Assembly: GCF_001514115.1 (NCBI RefSeq)
Contig: NZ_KQ948451.1
Coordinates: forward strand, 828,109 to 892,108
Reading direction: 5' to 3'
Origin: Streptomyces olivochromogenes
GTDB lineage: Bacteria; Actinomycetota; Actinomycetes; Streptomycetales; Streptomycetaceae
DNA length: 64,000 nt
Shown: positions 1 to 9,013 of the stretch, piece by piece
Layout: each line of letters starts with the position of its first letter
Numbering within the stretch: position 1 is the stretch's first letter
Notes under the pieces: model-generated
Databases searched by the model: none
Told to the model about the DNA's origin: nothing
The model's input: only the letters and a program-made list of their open reading frames with translations
Made by a program: the position numbers and the translations under genes

Positions 1-635
1 TCGTCAACGGGGTCGCCTCGACGGGCGTGGCGGGCAAGGACTTCGGCGCCATCACCGTGAAGAAGGGCAGCCCGATCAAGTCCGCGAAGGAACTGGAGGG
101 GAAGAAGGTCGCCGTCAACACGCTGAAGAACATCAACGAGACGGCGGTGCGCGAGTCGGTGCGCAAGGCGGGCGGTGACCCGTCCAAGGTGAAGTTCGTC
201 GAGCTGGCCTTCGATCAGATGCCCGCCGCCCTGGACAGCGGCCAGATCGACGCCGCGATGGTGGTCGAGCCGGCGCTCGCCACCGTCAAGGGCCAGGGCG
301 CCACGGAGATCGCCTCGTCCCTGGTCGACGTCGCCAAGGACCTCACCGTGGCGATGTACTTCACCTCGACGCAGTACGAGCAGAAGAACCCCGACGTGGT
401 GAAGAAGTTCCAGGAGGCGACCGCGGAGTCCCTCGCCTACGCCGACGCCCACCCGGACGAGGTACGCCAGGCCGTCACCACGTACACGAAGATCCCGGCG
501 GCGACACTGGCCCAGGTCACCCTTCCGAAGTGGCCGGCCAAGGCGAACCGTGCGTCGATCGAGGCGCTGGAGAAGCTGGGCGAGCAGGACGGGCTGTTCA
601 AGTCGACGCCCGACCTCGACAAGCTGCTGCCGTGA
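1..635 (+). CDS. ABC transporter substrate-binding protein (SsuA/NMT1-like), 5' truncated by the window
   Basis: This is the C-terminal part of a periplasmic-type binding protein. The reading frame is open from base 3, so the signal peptide and first lobe lie outside the window and the GTG at 27 is not the true start. The visible part has features of the NMT1/SsuA fold: a KKGSPIKSAKELEGKKVAV segment opening the second lobe, and a DQMPAALDSGQIDAAMVVEP segment typical of nitrate/sulfonate/taurine/HMP-type binding proteins. Its stop overlaps the next permease gene by 4 bases, so it is the first visible gene of an importer operon. The substrate cannot be told from this fragment; aliphatic sulfonates, taurine, nitrate or a thiamine precursor are all possible. 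Confidence 0.85.
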   Translation, partial: VNGVASTGVAGKDFGAITVKKGSPIKSAKELEGKKVAVNTLKNINETAVRESVRKAGGDPSKVKFVELAFDQMPAALDSGQIDAAMVVEPALATVKGQGATEIASSLVDVAKDLTVAMYFTSTQYEQKNPDVVKKFQEATAESLAYADAHPDEVRQAVTTYTKIPAATLAQVTLPKWPAKANRASIEALEKLGEQDGLFKSTPDLDKLLP

Positions 636-1405
636 GGGGTGCGAACGCCGCCCTGGGCGCTGCCGGGCTCGCGGCCTTCCTCGCGCTGGGCGAGGCGGTG
701 CCGCGGCTCGGTCTCGTCAAGGAGGCGTACTTCCCGCCGACCAGCCGCATCGCCGACGCGCTCGGCCAGGAGGTCACCGACCACGCCTTCTGGACGGCGC
801 TCGGCGACACGCTGACCGGCTGGGCGCTGGGCCTGGCGATCGCGGTCGGCGCGGGTGTCGTCGTGGGGCTGCTCGTCTCGGTCGTGCCCCATCTGCGTGA
901 GGCCACCGCCTCGACGATCGAGTTCCTGCGCCCGATCCCCTCCGTCGCCCTGATCCCCCTCGCCGTCCTGCTCTACGGCACCGAACTGCGCTCCGTCCTC
1001 CTCCTCGTCGTGTACGCCTCGTTCTGGCAGGTCCTCGTCCAGGTCCTGTACGGCGTCCAGGACGTCGACCCGGTGGCCGAGGAGACGGCCCGCTCGTACG
1101 GCCTCGGCCCGTGGGCACGCGTCCGGCACGTCCTGTGGCCCACGGCCCTCCCGTACGTCATGACGGGCGTCCGGCTCGCCGCCGCGGTGGCCCTCATCCT
1201 CGCCGTGACCGCCGAACTCGTCATCGGAGCACCGGGGTTGGGCGCGCGGATCGCGGTCGCCGAGACCTCGCAGGCGGTCCCCGACATGTACGCGCTGGTG
1301 GTGGTCACCGGACTGCTCGGGCTGCTGATCAACGTGGGCGCCCGTACGGTGGAGCGGCGGGCGCTGGCCTGGCACCAGTCGGTGCGCGGGGAGGTGATGG
1401 TGTGA
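632..1405 (+). CDS. ABC transporter permease (SsuC/TauC family), first of two
   Basis: A 257-residue integral membrane permease of the BPD_transp_1 type. I chose the GTG at 632 because it overlaps the previous stop as GTGA and leaves a normal family length with a hydrophobic N-terminus; an upstream start would run deep into the binding-protein gene. About six hydrophobic segments are visible. The cytoplasmic EAA-like loop EETARSYGLGPWARVRHV lies near residues 150-170 and should contact the ATPase. It ends in a GTGA overlap with the second permease. It differs clearly from its neighbour, so the importer would use a permease heterodimer, less common in this family than a homodimer. Confidence 0.88.
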   Translation: MRGANAALGAAGLAAFLALGEAVPRLGLVKEAYFPPTSRIADALGQEVTDHAFWTALGDTLTGWALGLAIAVGAGVVVGLLVSVVPHLREATASTIEFLRPIPSVALIPLAVLLYGTELRSVLLLVVYASFWQVLVQVLYGVQDVDPVAEETARSYGLGPWARVRHVLWPTALPYVMTGVRLAAAVALILAVTAELVIGAPGLGARIAVAETSQAVPDMYALVVVTGLLGLLINVGARTVERRALAWHQSVRGEVMV

Positions 1406-2181
1406 GGCTCTTCCTGCTGCGGCTGTTCTTCGTCGTCGCGTTGCCCGCGCTGCTCGTCGCGCTCTGGTGGCTGGCGTCCGACGGCAGTACGAACGTGTAC
1501 TGGCCGCCGCTGCGCACGATCCTCAGGACCTTCCCGGACGTCTGGACGAGCGAGCGGCTGCGCTCCGACCTCGTGCCCAGCGTGCTGCGGCTGCTCGCCG
1601 GGTACGCGGCGGCGGCCGTCGTGGGCGTGGCGCTGGGCACGGTCATCGGCTCGTACCGGCGGGTGCGGGCAGTGTGCGAGCCGGTCCTGGAGTTTCTGCG
1701 CGCGGTACCGCCTCCCGTCCTGGTTCCCGTCATCATGCTGTTCGCCGGCATCGGCGACACGATGAAGATCGCCGTGATCGCGAGCGGCTGTGTCTGGCCG
1801 ATCCTGCTCAACACGGTCGAGGGCGTGCGGGCGGTCGACTCCGTGATGGCGGAGACGGCGCGTTCGTACGGCATCACGGGCGTGGCCCGGCTGCGCAGCG
1901 TGGTCCTGCGCGCGGCGAGCCCGCAGATCTTCGCGGGACTGCGCCAGGCCCTGTCCATCGGGATCATCCTGATGGTCATCAGCGAGATGTTCGCGGCCAG
2001 CAACGGCCTCGGCTTCACCATCGTCCAATTCCAGCGGAGCTTCGCGATCCCCGACATGTGGACCGGAATCCTCGTTCTGGGCCTGCTCGGTTTCCTTCTC
2101 TCGGTCGTCTTCCAACTGGTCGAGCGCCGGGTGCTCGGCTGGTACCACGGTCTGCGCGCGGTGTCCCGGCGGTCTCCGTGA
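1402..2181 (+). CDS. ABC transporter permease (SsuC/TauC family), second of two
   Basis: A 259-residue permease starting at the GTG that overlaps the previous stop by 4 bases. The N-terminus is a hydrophobic helix (RLFLLRLFFVVALPALLVALWWL). The EAA loop reads AETARSYGITGVARLRSV near residues 150-168. The segment RAVPPPVLVPVIMLFAGIGDTMKI is the usual family motif. It is translationally coupled on both sides and should form the transmembrane channel with the preceding permease. Substrate is unknown. Confidence 0.88.
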   Translation: MRLFLLRLFFVVALPALLVALWWLASDGSTNVYWPPLRTILRTFPDVWTSERLRSDLVPSVLRLLAGYAAAAVVGVALGTVIGSYRRVRAVCEPVLEFLRAVPPPVLVPVIMLFAGIGDTMKIAVIASGCVWPILLNTVEGVRAVDSVMAETARSYGITGVARLRSVVLRAASPQIFAGLRQALSIGIILMVISEMFAASNGLGFTIVQFQRSFAIPDMWTGILVLGLLGFLLSVVFQLVERRVLGWYHGLRAVSRRSP

Positions 2182-3014
2182 AGCTCGCGAAAGGGCGGTC
2201 CATGCACGCGTCTCTTGTCGTATCCGGCCTGAACAAGGTCTACGAGGGTTCCGGCCGCCGGGTGGAGGCGGTACGGGACCTCACCTTCACCGTCGAGGCG
2301 GGCGAACTCGTCTGTCTGGTCGGCCCGTCGGGATGCGGCAAGACCACGCTCCTGAAGTGCATGGGCGGGCTGCTCACGCCGACGGCGGGCGAGGTACGGC
2401 TGAACGACCGCCCGGTGAGCGGTCCGCCGCCGGGCATGGCGTTCGTGTTCCAGGAGTACGGACGCAGTCTGTTCCCCTGGATGCGGGTGCGGGAGAACGT
2501 CGAACTGCCCCTGAAGCAGAAGCCGTTGAGCAAGGCTCGGCGTCGGGAGCTGGTCATGGACGCGTTGGAGTCGGTCGGGCTCACGGATGCCGCCGGGGCC
2601 TACCCGTGGCAGCTGTCCGGCGGGATGCAGCAGCGCGTCGCGATCGCCCGCGCGCTCGCGTACGAGCCCGCCGTCCTGCTGATGGACGAGCCGTTCGCGG
2701 CGGTCGACGCGCAGACCCGGGCCGATCTGGAGGACCTGGTGCGGGGCCTGTGGCGGGAACGCGGCATCACCATCCTGTTCGTCACCCACGACATCGACGA
2801 GGCCGTGTATCTCGGCGAACGGGTCCTGATCCTCTCCGCCTCCCCCACCGTCGTACAGGAGCAGCTGAAGGTCGATCTCCCGGACGAGCGGGACCAGTTG
2901 CACACCCGGGTCGCCCCGCGCTTCGCCGAGCTGCGGACCCATGTGTACGAGCAGATCCAGGCGGCGAAGCGCGGGGGGACCGATGCCGGTCCCCCCGAAA
3001 AGACGCTCACCTGA
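2178..3014 (+). CDS. ABC transporter ATP-binding protein (SsuB/TauB family)
   Basis: A 278-residue ATPase that powers the importer encoded just upstream. Walker A (GPSGCGKTT), the signature (LSGGMQQR), Walker B (VLLMDEPF) and the switch histidine (FVTHD) are all present, as is the family Q-loop QEYGRSLFPWM. The GTG at 2178 overlaps the previous stop; an ATG at 2202 is an alternative start. The last codons contain a 9-base-arm hairpin that probably ends the transcript. The gene converges on the GH13 glucosidase gene with only 7 bases between the stops. Confidence 0.9.
   Translation: MKLAKGRSMHASLVVSGLNKVYEGSGRRVEAVRDLTFTVEAGELVCLVGPSGCGKTTLLKCMGGLLTPTAGEVRLNDRPVSGPPPGMAFVFQEYGRSLFPWMRVRENVELPLKQKPLSKARRRELVMDALESVGLTDAAGAYPWQLSGGMQQRVAIARALAYEPAVLLMDEPFAAVDAQTRADLEDLVRGLWRERGITILFVTHDIDEAVYLGERVLILSASPTVVQEQLKVDLPDERDQLHTRVAPRFAELRTHVYEQIQAAKRGGTDAGPPEKTLT
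2973..2996. terminator. GC-rich hairpin inside the ATPase 3' end, likely bidirectional terminator
   Basis: Perfect inverted repeat with 9-base arms GGGGGGACC and GGTCCCCCC and a 6-base loop. It sits in the last codons of the ATPase gene and about 26 bases beyond the stop of the convergent GH13 gene. There is no T tract, as is usual in Streptomyces. The convergent arrangement supports a terminator for both transcripts. Confidence 0.6.
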
Positions 3015-3021
3015 GTGACGC

Positions 3022-4614
3022 TCAGCCGCGCAGCCAGACCGCCGTGTCCTTCGGCAGTCGCCCCTGTGGGTCCAGGGGGCCGCTGCCGAGGAGGAGCCGG
3101 GAGTGGGCGGGGAGGTCGGCGGGGGTGTCGGCGAGGTTCACGACGCACAGCAGCCGCCCCTCCTTCCCGGGCCGGGCGAAGGCGAGTACCCCCTCGGGCG
3201 CGGGCAGCCAGGTGAGCGGGCCGTCGCCGAACTCCGGTCTGATCGTCAGGGCCGCGCGGTAGAGGGAGAGCATCGAGCCGGGGTCGGCGGCCTGGAGGTC
3301 GGCGGCGTACGCGGACCAGCCGCTCGGCTGCGGCAGCCAGGGCTCGCCGCCGAAGCCCGCGTACGGCGCGTCGGCCGTCCAGGGGAGCGGGACCCGGCAG
3401 CCGTCCCGGCCCGGGTCGGTGCCGCCGGAGCGGAAGTGCATCGGGTCCTGGATCCGGTCGCGGGGTATCTCGGCCTCGGGCAGACCCAGCTCCTCGCCCT
3501 GGTAGAGGTAGACGGCGCCAGGCAGGGCGAGGGAGAGCAGGGCCCCGGCGCGGGCCCGGCGGGTGCCGAGAGCGAGGTCGGTCGGGGTGCCGAAGGCCTT
3601 GGTGGCGAAGTCGAAGCCGGTGTCGGCGCGGCCGTAGCGGGTGACCGTACGGGTCACGTCGTGGTTGCACAGCACCCAGGTGGCGGGCGCGCCGACCGGG
3701 GCGTGTTCGGCGAGGGTCTCGTCGATGGACGTCCGCAGGCGTCCCGCGTCCCAGGGGCAGGACAGGAAGGAGAAGTTGAAGGCGGTGTGCAGCTCGTCGG
3801 GGCGCAGATAGCGGGCGAAGCGCTCGGTGTCGGGGAGCCAGACCTCGCCGACGAAGATGCCGTCGTAGGCGTCGGCGACCGTGCGCCAGGAGCGGTAGAT
3901 GTCGTGGAGCTCGTCGCGGTCGACGTACGGATGCGGGTCGCGGCCCTCGACGAAGTCGGGGAGGTCCGGGTCCTTGGCGAGCAGGGCGGCCGAGTCGATG
4001 CGGACGCCCGCCACGCCGCGCTCGAACCAGAACCGCAGGATCTCCTCGTGCTCCTGGCGGACGGCCGGGTGCGCCCAGTTGAGGTCGGGCTGCTCGGGGG
4101 TGAAGAGGTGGAGGTACCAGGTGCCGTCGGGCAGCCGGGTCCAGACGGGTTCGGTGGAGCCCGCGAACTGGGACGGCCAGTCGTTGGGCGGGAGTTCACC
4201 GTGTTCGCCGCGTCCGGGACGGAAGTGGAAGAGCTCGCGTTCGGGTCCCCCGGCCAAGGCGGCCCGGAACCAGGGGTGTTGGTCGGAGACGTGGTTGGGC
4301 ACGATGTCGACGAGCGTGCGGATGCCCAGCTCCTTCGCCTCGGCGATGAGTTTCTCCGCCTCGGCGAGCGTCCCGAAGGCCGGGTCGATGACACGGTAGT
4401 CGGCGACGTCGTAGCCGCCGTCCTTCATCGGGGACAGGTACCAGGGGTTGAACCACAGGGCGTCCACGCCGAGTTCGGCGAGATACGGGAGTTTGGCGCG
4501 GACGCCCGCGAGGTCGCCGGTGCCGTCGCCGTCCCCGTCCGCGAAGCTGCGGACGTACACCTGGTAGATGACGGCGGAGCGCCACCAGTTCTGGGCATGG
4601 GTGGGCTGTCCCAC
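3022..4614 (-). CDS. aglA: Alpha-glucosidase, glycoside hydrolase family 13
   Basis: A 530-residue cytoplasmic GH13 enzyme with no signal peptide, expected to release glucose from imported maltose or maltodextrin. The four GH13 regions are intact: DIVPNH (103-108), GVRIDS with nucleophile D207, VGEVW with acid/base E257, and CNHDV with the H318-D319 pair. Its start lies 30 bases after the stop of the upstream permease gene, so it is probably the last gene of the malEFG operon. In S. coelicolor aglA sits next to malEFG, which is why I use the symbol. Exact linkage preference (alpha-1,4 or alpha-1,6) cannot be read from the sequence. Confidence 0.88.
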   Translation of the reverse strand: MGQPTHAQNWWRSAVIYQVYVRSFADGDGDGTGDLAGVRAKLPYLAELGVDALWFNPWYLSPMKDGGYDVADYRVIDPAFGTLAEAEKLIAEAKELGIRTLVDIVPNHVSDQHPWFRAALAGGPERELFHFRPGRGEHGELPPNDWPSQFAGSTEPVWTRLPDGTWYLHLFTPEQPDLNWAHPAVRQEHEEILRFWFERGVAGVRIDSAALLAKDPDLPDFVEGRDPHPYVDRDELHDIYRSWRTVADAYDGIFVGEVWLPDTERFARYLRPDELHTAFNFSFLSCPWDAGRLRTSIDETLAEHAPVGAPATWVLCNHDVTRTVTRYGRADTGFDFATKAFGTPTDLALGTRRARAGALLSLALPGAVYLYQGEELGLPEAEIPRDRIQDPMHFRSGGTDPGRDGCRVPLPWTADAPYAGFGGEPWLPQPSGWSAYAADLQAADPGSMLSLYRAALTIRPEFGDGPLTWLPAPEGVLAFARPGKEGRLLCVVNLADTPADLPAHSRLLLGSGPLDPQGRLPKDTAVWLRG

Positions 4615-4644
4615 GGTGCCTGCCTTTCTGTTGCGGGATCGGTG

Positions 4645-5526
4645 TCAGCCCTTCGTGCTGCCCGCACTGATCCCGGCGATGATGTGCCGCTGGAACACCA
4701 GGAACATCAGGACCATGGGGATGCTGGCGATCACCATCGCGGCGATGAGCACGGTCAGCTGGATGTTCTGCGACAGCTGGACGAGGGCCACGCTGATCGG
4801 CTGCTTGTCGGTGTCGGAGAAGACCATCAACGGCCAGAGGAAGTCCTGCCAGACGGCGACCAGGGCGAAGATCGACACGACGCCCAGGACGGGGCGGGAC
4901 ATGGGCAGCACGATGGACCAGAGGGTACGCAGCCGTCCGGCGCCGTCGATCTCGGCGGCCTCCAGGACATCGCGCGGGATCTGGTCGAAGAAGCGCTTGA
5001 GGAGATAGAGGTTGAAGGCGTTGGCCACGGCGGGCAGCCAGATGCCGAGCGGGTCGTTGAGCAGGCTGGTGTGGATCAGCGGGAGGTCGGCGACGGTCAG
5101 GTACTTCGGCACGACCAGCGCCTGCGCCGGGACCATGAGGGTGGCGAGGATGCCGCCGAGGATCACCTTGCCGAAGGCCGGCTTCAGCTTGGAGAGGGCG
5201 TACGCGGCGGCCGTGCAGAACACGAGCTGGAGCAGCCAGGCGCCGGCGGCCTGCACCACCGTGTTCCACAGGTGGGTCGGCAGGTCCATCAGGTCCCAGG
5301 CGTCGGTGTAGCCGCTGAGATGCCATGCCTTGGGCACGAGGGTCGGCGGGGTCCGCGTCACCTCGTCCGGGGACTTCATCGCGCCGGTCACCATCCAGTA
5401 GACCGGGAAGAGGAAGGCGAGGGCGAAGAGCAGGACGACGGCCGTGAAGACGGTCCAGTAGAGGGCCTTGCCGCGGGGGCGGGCGAGGGTGAGCGGGGAG
5501 ACCAGGGTGCGGGTGCCGCTGCTCAT
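4645..5526 (-). CDS. malG: Maltodextrin-type ABC transporter permease MalG
   Basis: A 293-residue permease of the MalG/carbohydrate uptake family. The ATG overlaps the malF stop as ATGA. The N-terminal helix (TVFTAVVLLFALAFLFPVYWMVTGA) and the EAA loop (EAAEIDGAGRLRTLWSIVLP, near residues 190-210) are clear. It ends near TKG, the usual C-terminus of this family. No ATPase gene is in the operon. In Streptomyces such sugar importers commonly share the MsiK ATPase, which would be encoded elsewhere. Confidence 0.9.
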   Translation of the reverse strand: MSSGTRTLVSPLTLARPRGKALYWTVFTAVVLLFALAFLFPVYWMVTGAMKSPDEVTRTPPTLVPKAWHLSGYTDAWDLMDLPTHLWNTVVQAAGAWLLQLVFCTAAAYALSKLKPAFGKVILGGILATLMVPAQALVVPKYLTVADLPLIHTSLLNDPLGIWLPAVANAFNLYLLKRFFDQIPRDVLEAAEIDGAGRLRTLWSIVLPMSRPVLGVVSIFALVAVWQDFLWPLMVFSDTDKQPISVALVQLSQNIQLTVLIAAMVIASIPMVLMFLVFQRHIIAGISAGSTKG

Positions 5527-6494
5527 GAGTACTCCTCCCCCGCCGAGCGGGTCAGCCGCAGATAGACCGCGGAGAAGAGACCGAGCAGCACGAGGAGCAT
5601 GACGCTCAGCGCGCACGCGCCGCCGAAGTCGTTGTAGAGGAACGCGTACTTGTAGATGAGGTAGAGGACGGTGACCGTGGCGTTCTCGGGGCCGCCGCCG
5701 GTGATGACGAACGGCTCGGTGAAGACCTGCATCGTGGCGATGATCTGAAGCAGCATCAGCATGAGGACGATGAAGCGGGTCTGCGGGATCGTCACATGCC
5801 GGATGCGCTGGAGGATGTTCGCGCCGTCCAGTTCCGCCGCCTCGTACAGCTCCCCCGGGATGCCCTGGAGCGCGGCCAGGTAGATCAGGACCGTGCCGCC
5901 CATGTTGGCCCAGGTCGCCACGATGACCAGGGAGATGAGCGCGGTGTCGGCGCCGTTGGACCAGTTCGAGGTGGGCAGGTGCAGAAAGCGCAGCGCCTCG
6001 TTGGCGAGGCCCGCTCCGGGATCGTAGAACCACTTCCACAGCAGGGCGCTGACCACCGGCGGGATCATCACCGGCAGGTACACCACGACCCGGAAGAAGG
6101 CCTTCGCGTGCCGGAGTTCGTTGAGGACCAGGGCCATCACGAACGGGACGGCGAAGCCGATGAGCAGGGCGAGGAGCGTGAAGGTGAACGTGTTGCGCCA
6201 GGCCGCGGTGAACTCCGGGTCGTGGAAGACACGGGTGAAGTTGGCGGTGCCGACCCACTGGGGCGATGAGCCCGGCGTGTACTTCTGGAAGGCGATCACG
6301 ACCGCGCGGATCGCCGGGTACCAGGAGAACAGCGCGAAGCAGAGCAGGCCGCCGACGAGGAAGGCGTACGCGCGGGACTGGTCGGCCAGGCGCCGGCGCC
6401 ACGGGCCCCTCGCCCGGCGCCCGGCCGACCGCGGCACCTCCGGCGCGCCGACGGCGGCCGGAGGAAGCACCACGGGCTTCGATGCGGTCTTCAT
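5523..6494 (-). CDS. malF: Maltodextrin-type ABC transporter permease MalF
   Basis: A 323-residue permease and partner of MalG. The first 45 residues are a basic, proline-rich cytoplasmic tail before the first helix (AYAFLVGGLLCFALFSWYPAI). The EAA loop EAAELDGANILQRIRHVTIP lies near residues 210-230. The ATG at 6494 lies 8 bases after the stop of the binding-protein gene. The short intergenic distance and the 4-base overlap with malG indicate one transcript. Confidence 0.9.
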   Translation of the reverse strand: MKTASKPVVLPPAAVGAPEVPRSAGRRARGPWRRRLADQSRAYAFLVGGLLCFALFSWYPAIRAVVIAFQKYTPGSSPQWVGTANFTRVFHDPEFTAAWRNTFTFTLLALLIGFAVPFVMALVLNELRHAKAFFRVVVYLPVMIPPVVSALLWKWFYDPGAGLANEALRFLHLPTSNWSNGADTALISLVIVATWANMGGTVLIYLAALQGIPGELYEAAELDGANILQRIRHVTIPQTRFIVLMLMLLQIIATMQVFTEPFVITGGGPENATVTVLYLIYKYAFLYNDFGGACALSVMLLVLLGLFSAVYLRLTRSAGEEYS

Positions 6495-6502
6495 GCGCCT
6501 GG

Positions 6503-7852
6503 TCAGCCCCGGGCCAGGATGGAGTCGATCTTTCCGGAGGCGTCCTTCAGGAGCTGGTCGATGTTCGCGTCCTTCTTGGTGAGGACCGCGGAGACGGCTC
6601 CGTCGAGGACCGAGTAGATCTGCTGCGCCTGGGGCGGCTCGATCTTCATCTGCAGGCTCTGGTTGCCGTCCAGGAAGGCCTGGTAGTTCTCCACGGGCAC
6701 ATTGGCGTTGGCCTTCTTGACCTGCTGGTCCTTCGCGTCGGCGGCGCCGGTGAAGAGCCGGGGCTCGGGGAGGCCGACGGGGGCGTTGTTCTGCTTGGCG
6801 CGGGCGTAGTCGCCGAGGAAGCCCGCTCCGGGGGTGAGGAACATGTGGTCGAGCCACTTCAGGCCGGCCTTGATCTGCTCGGGGCTGTCCTTCTTGTTGA
6901 ACATGTAGCCGTCGCCGCCGATGAGCGTGCCCTTGCCGCCGGGCATGGGCGCGAGGGCGAGGTCGTCGTAGTTGCCGCCCTTCTCCTTGACGAGGATCGG
7001 GATGTTGTCGGGCGCGGAGAGGTACATGCCGAGCTTGCCGGAGCCCATGAGCTGCTGGACGTCGTTGATGACGAGGAGCTGCTTGCTGCCCATGGAGTTG
7101 TCGGTCCAGCGCATGTCGTGCAGGTTCTGCAGGACGGCCTTGCCCTCCGGGGTGTCGACGCTGGCCTTCTTGCCGTCCGGCGTGACGACGTCGCCGCCCT
7201 GCGAGTACATCTCGGCGGTGAAGTGCCAGCCGCCCTGGTTCTGGGCGCTGTAGTCGGCGTAGCCGACGGTGCCGCCGCCGAGCGCGGCTATCTTCTTGGC
7301 GTCCGCGCGCACTTCTTCCCAGGTCGCCGGGGGCTTGTCGGGGTCGAGACCGGCCTTCTGGAAGAGCTTGCGGTTGTAGATGAGTCCCATCGAGTAGCCG
7401 GTGCGCGGCACTCCGTAGACCTTGCCGTCGACGGTGTAGATGTCGCGCAGTTGCTGCTGGATGGTGCCGTAGCTCTTGAGGTCCTTGACGTACGACGTGA
7501 TGTCGGCGGCCTGGTTGATGTCGACTACGTGCTTGGAGTCGGTGAAGTACGTGTAGAAGACGTCCTCCATCTGGCCGCCGGCGAGCTTGGCGTCGAACGT
7601 CTTGGGGTCCTGGCAGGGGAACGCGTCGTGCGCGACGACGTCGATGTCCGGGTTCTGCTTCTCGAACGCCTTGATGTCGGCCTCGAAGAAAGAGCGGTCG
7701 ACCTTGGCGCTCTTCGGAGGCATGCAGTTGACCGTGATGCGGGTCTTGCCACCCGCGGAGCCGTCGTCGCTGCCACCGCAGGCGGTGGCGGTGAGCGCGA
7801 GGGCGGACGCCGTGAGCACTACGAAGGTACGGCGGAACCCGGTACTTCTCAT
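6503..7852 (-). CDS. malE: Carbohydrate ABC transporter substrate-binding lipoprotein (MalE-like)
   Basis: A 449-residue extracellular solute-binding protein (family 1). It has a lipoprotein signal: basic MRSTGFRRT, a hydrophobic stretch, then the lipobox LTATAC with acylated Cys near residue 26. The ATG at 7852 has an AGGGG ribosome-binding site just upstream. The mature protein has the NCMPPKS segment near residue 43 and a typical sugar-binding layout. Operon position after a LacI-type regulator and before two permeases and a GH13 glucosidase points to maltose/maltodextrin or another alpha-glucoside. The exact ligand is inferred, not shown. Confidence 0.85.
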   Translation of the reverse strand: MRSTGFRRTFVVLTASALALTATACGGSDDGSAGGKTRITVNCMPPKSAKVDRSFFEADIKAFEKQNPDIDVVAHDAFPCQDPKTFDAKLAGGQMEDVFYTYFTDSKHVVDINQAADITSYVKDLKSYGTIQQQLRDIYTVDGKVYGVPRTGYSMGLIYNRKLFQKAGLDPDKPPATWEEVRADAKKIAALGGGTVGYADYSAQNQGGWHFTAEMYSQGGDVVTPDGKKASVDTPEGKAVLQNLHDMRWTDNSMGSKQLLVINDVQQLMGSGKLGMYLSAPDNIPILVKEKGGNYDDLALAPMPGGKGTLIGGDGYMFNKKDSPEQIKAGLKWLDHMFLTPGAGFLGDYARAKQNNAPVGLPEPRLFTGAADAKDQQVKKANANVPVENYQAFLDGNQSLQMKIEPPQAQQIYSVLDGAVSAVLTKKDANIDQLLKDASGKIDSILARG

Positions 7853-7940
7853 CGGTGGACCCCTTTGGGCAGGAGCGAGGAAGGCCCACGGAGGCACGCC
7901 ACCTTGATCTGGCGCACCGCCGTGTGCTGGCGCCGCACAC

Positions 7941-7968
7941 TCAAGCACCGCCGACAAGGGTCCGCAAG
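7941..7968 (-). promoter_or_regulatory. Candidate MalR half-sites in the malE leader
   Basis: On the minus strand this stretch carries CTTGCG, CTTGTC and CTTGAG at roughly 10-13 base spacing, resembling the CTTGC half-sites in front of malR. It lies 89-116 bases upstream of the malE start, in the 158-base malR-malE gap. The match is loose and there is no perfect palindrome. Confidence 0.3.
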
Positions 7969-8010
7969 ATGTCGCGCAGAATCTGGAATTATTTGACAGC
8001 GGAGTGGATC

Positions 8011-9009
8011 TCAGGAGCGTGGCGCTTGCGCGGTGGACCCCCGGACCACCAACTCCGGCTCGAACAAAAGTTCTTCGGCGGTGACGCTGCTCCCGCCGAT
8101 CTGCGCGTTGAGCAGCTCGACGGCCGCCCGGCCCATCGACTCGATGGGCTGGCGGACGGTGGTCAGGGGCGGCTCGGTGCAGTTCATCAGCGCGGAGTCG
8201 TCGTAGCCCACGACGGACACCTGTGACGGCACGCCGAGTCCCTTGCGACGGGCGGCGCGTACGACACCGAGGGCGAGCGGGTCGCTGGCGCAGATGAAAC
8301 CGGTGACCCCGCGGTCGATGAGCCGGGCGGCCGCCGCGTGGCCGCCCTCGATCGAGAACATGGACCGCGCGATGTGCGCGTCGGGCAGCTCGGGGGCGAG
8401 CGCACGGGCCGCCGCCAGCTTCCGCGCCGAGGGCATGTGGTCGGCGGGCCCGAGCACCAGACCGATGCGCTCGTGACCGAGCGAGACGAGGTGGCGCCAG
8501 GCCTGCTCGACCGCCACGGCGTCGTCGCAGGAGACGCACGGGAAGCCGAGGTGCTCGATGGCCGCGTTGACCAGCACCACCGGGATGTTGCGGTCCGCGA
8601 GCTCCCGGTAGTGCTCGTGCGGGGCATCGGCCTGTGCGTACAGTCCGCCCGCGAACACCACGCCGGAGACCTGCTGTTGGAGCAGCAGCTCCACATAGTC
8701 CGCCTCGGAGACGCCGCCCTTGGTCTGGGTGCAGAGCACCGGCGTCAGCCCGAGCTGTGCGAGCGCCCCGCCGATCACTTCGGCGAACGCCGGGAAGATC
8801 GGGTTCTGCAGCTCGGGCAGGACGAGCCCCACGAGCCGCGCGCGTTCACCGCGCAGCTGGGTGGGCCGCTCGTAGCCGAGCACGTCCAGCGCCGAGAGCA
8901 CCGCCTGCCGGGTGGAGTCGGAGACGCCGGGCTTCCCGTTGAGCACCCGGCTGACCGTGGCCTCGCTGACCCCGACCTTCTTCGCCACCTGAGCAAGTCG
9001 TCGCGTCAT
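8011..9009 (-). CDS. malR: LacI/GalR-family repressor, MalR (Reg1-like)
   Basis: A 332-residue repressor. The N-terminal HTH reads RRLAQVAKKVGVSEATVSRVLNG, followed by the hinge and a periplasmic-binding-protein-like effector domain (LVGLVLPELQNPIFP near residue 60). The ligand-domain sequence strongly resembles Streptomyces MalR/Reg1, recalled rather than searched. I chose the ATG at 9009 rather than the GTG at 9057, because the longer start would place the operator cluster inside the coding region. It precedes malEFG-aglA on the same strand and probably represses them and itself. Confidence 0.88.
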   Translation of the reverse strand: MTRRLAQVAKKVGVSEATVSRVLNGKPGVSDSTRQAVLSALDVLGYERPTQLRGERARLVGLVLPELQNPIFPAFAEVIGGALAQLGLTPVLCTQTKGGVSEADYVELLLQQQVSGVVFAGGLYAQADAPHEHYRELADRNIPVVLVNAAIEHLGFPCVSCDDAVAVEQAWRHLVSLGHERIGLVLGPADHMPSARKLAAARALAPELPDAHIARSMFSIEGGHAAAARLIDRGVTGFICASDPLALGVVRAARRKGLGVPSQVSVVGYDDSALMNCTEPPLTTVRQPIESMGRAAVELLNAQIGGSSVTAEELLFEPELVVRGSTAQAPRS

Positions 9010-9013
9010 GCGC

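Noticed and set aside
27..635. GTG at 27 as the start of the first gene
   Set aside because: The frame is open upstream to base 3 and a full binding protein needs about 100 more residues including a signal peptide.
3103..5565. 820-codon open frame on the plus strand opposite the GH13 and malG genes
   Set aside because: Low-complexity Gly/Val/Glu/Asp-rich product produced by high GC in the opposite strand; the minus strand encodes motif-complete GH13 and permease proteins.
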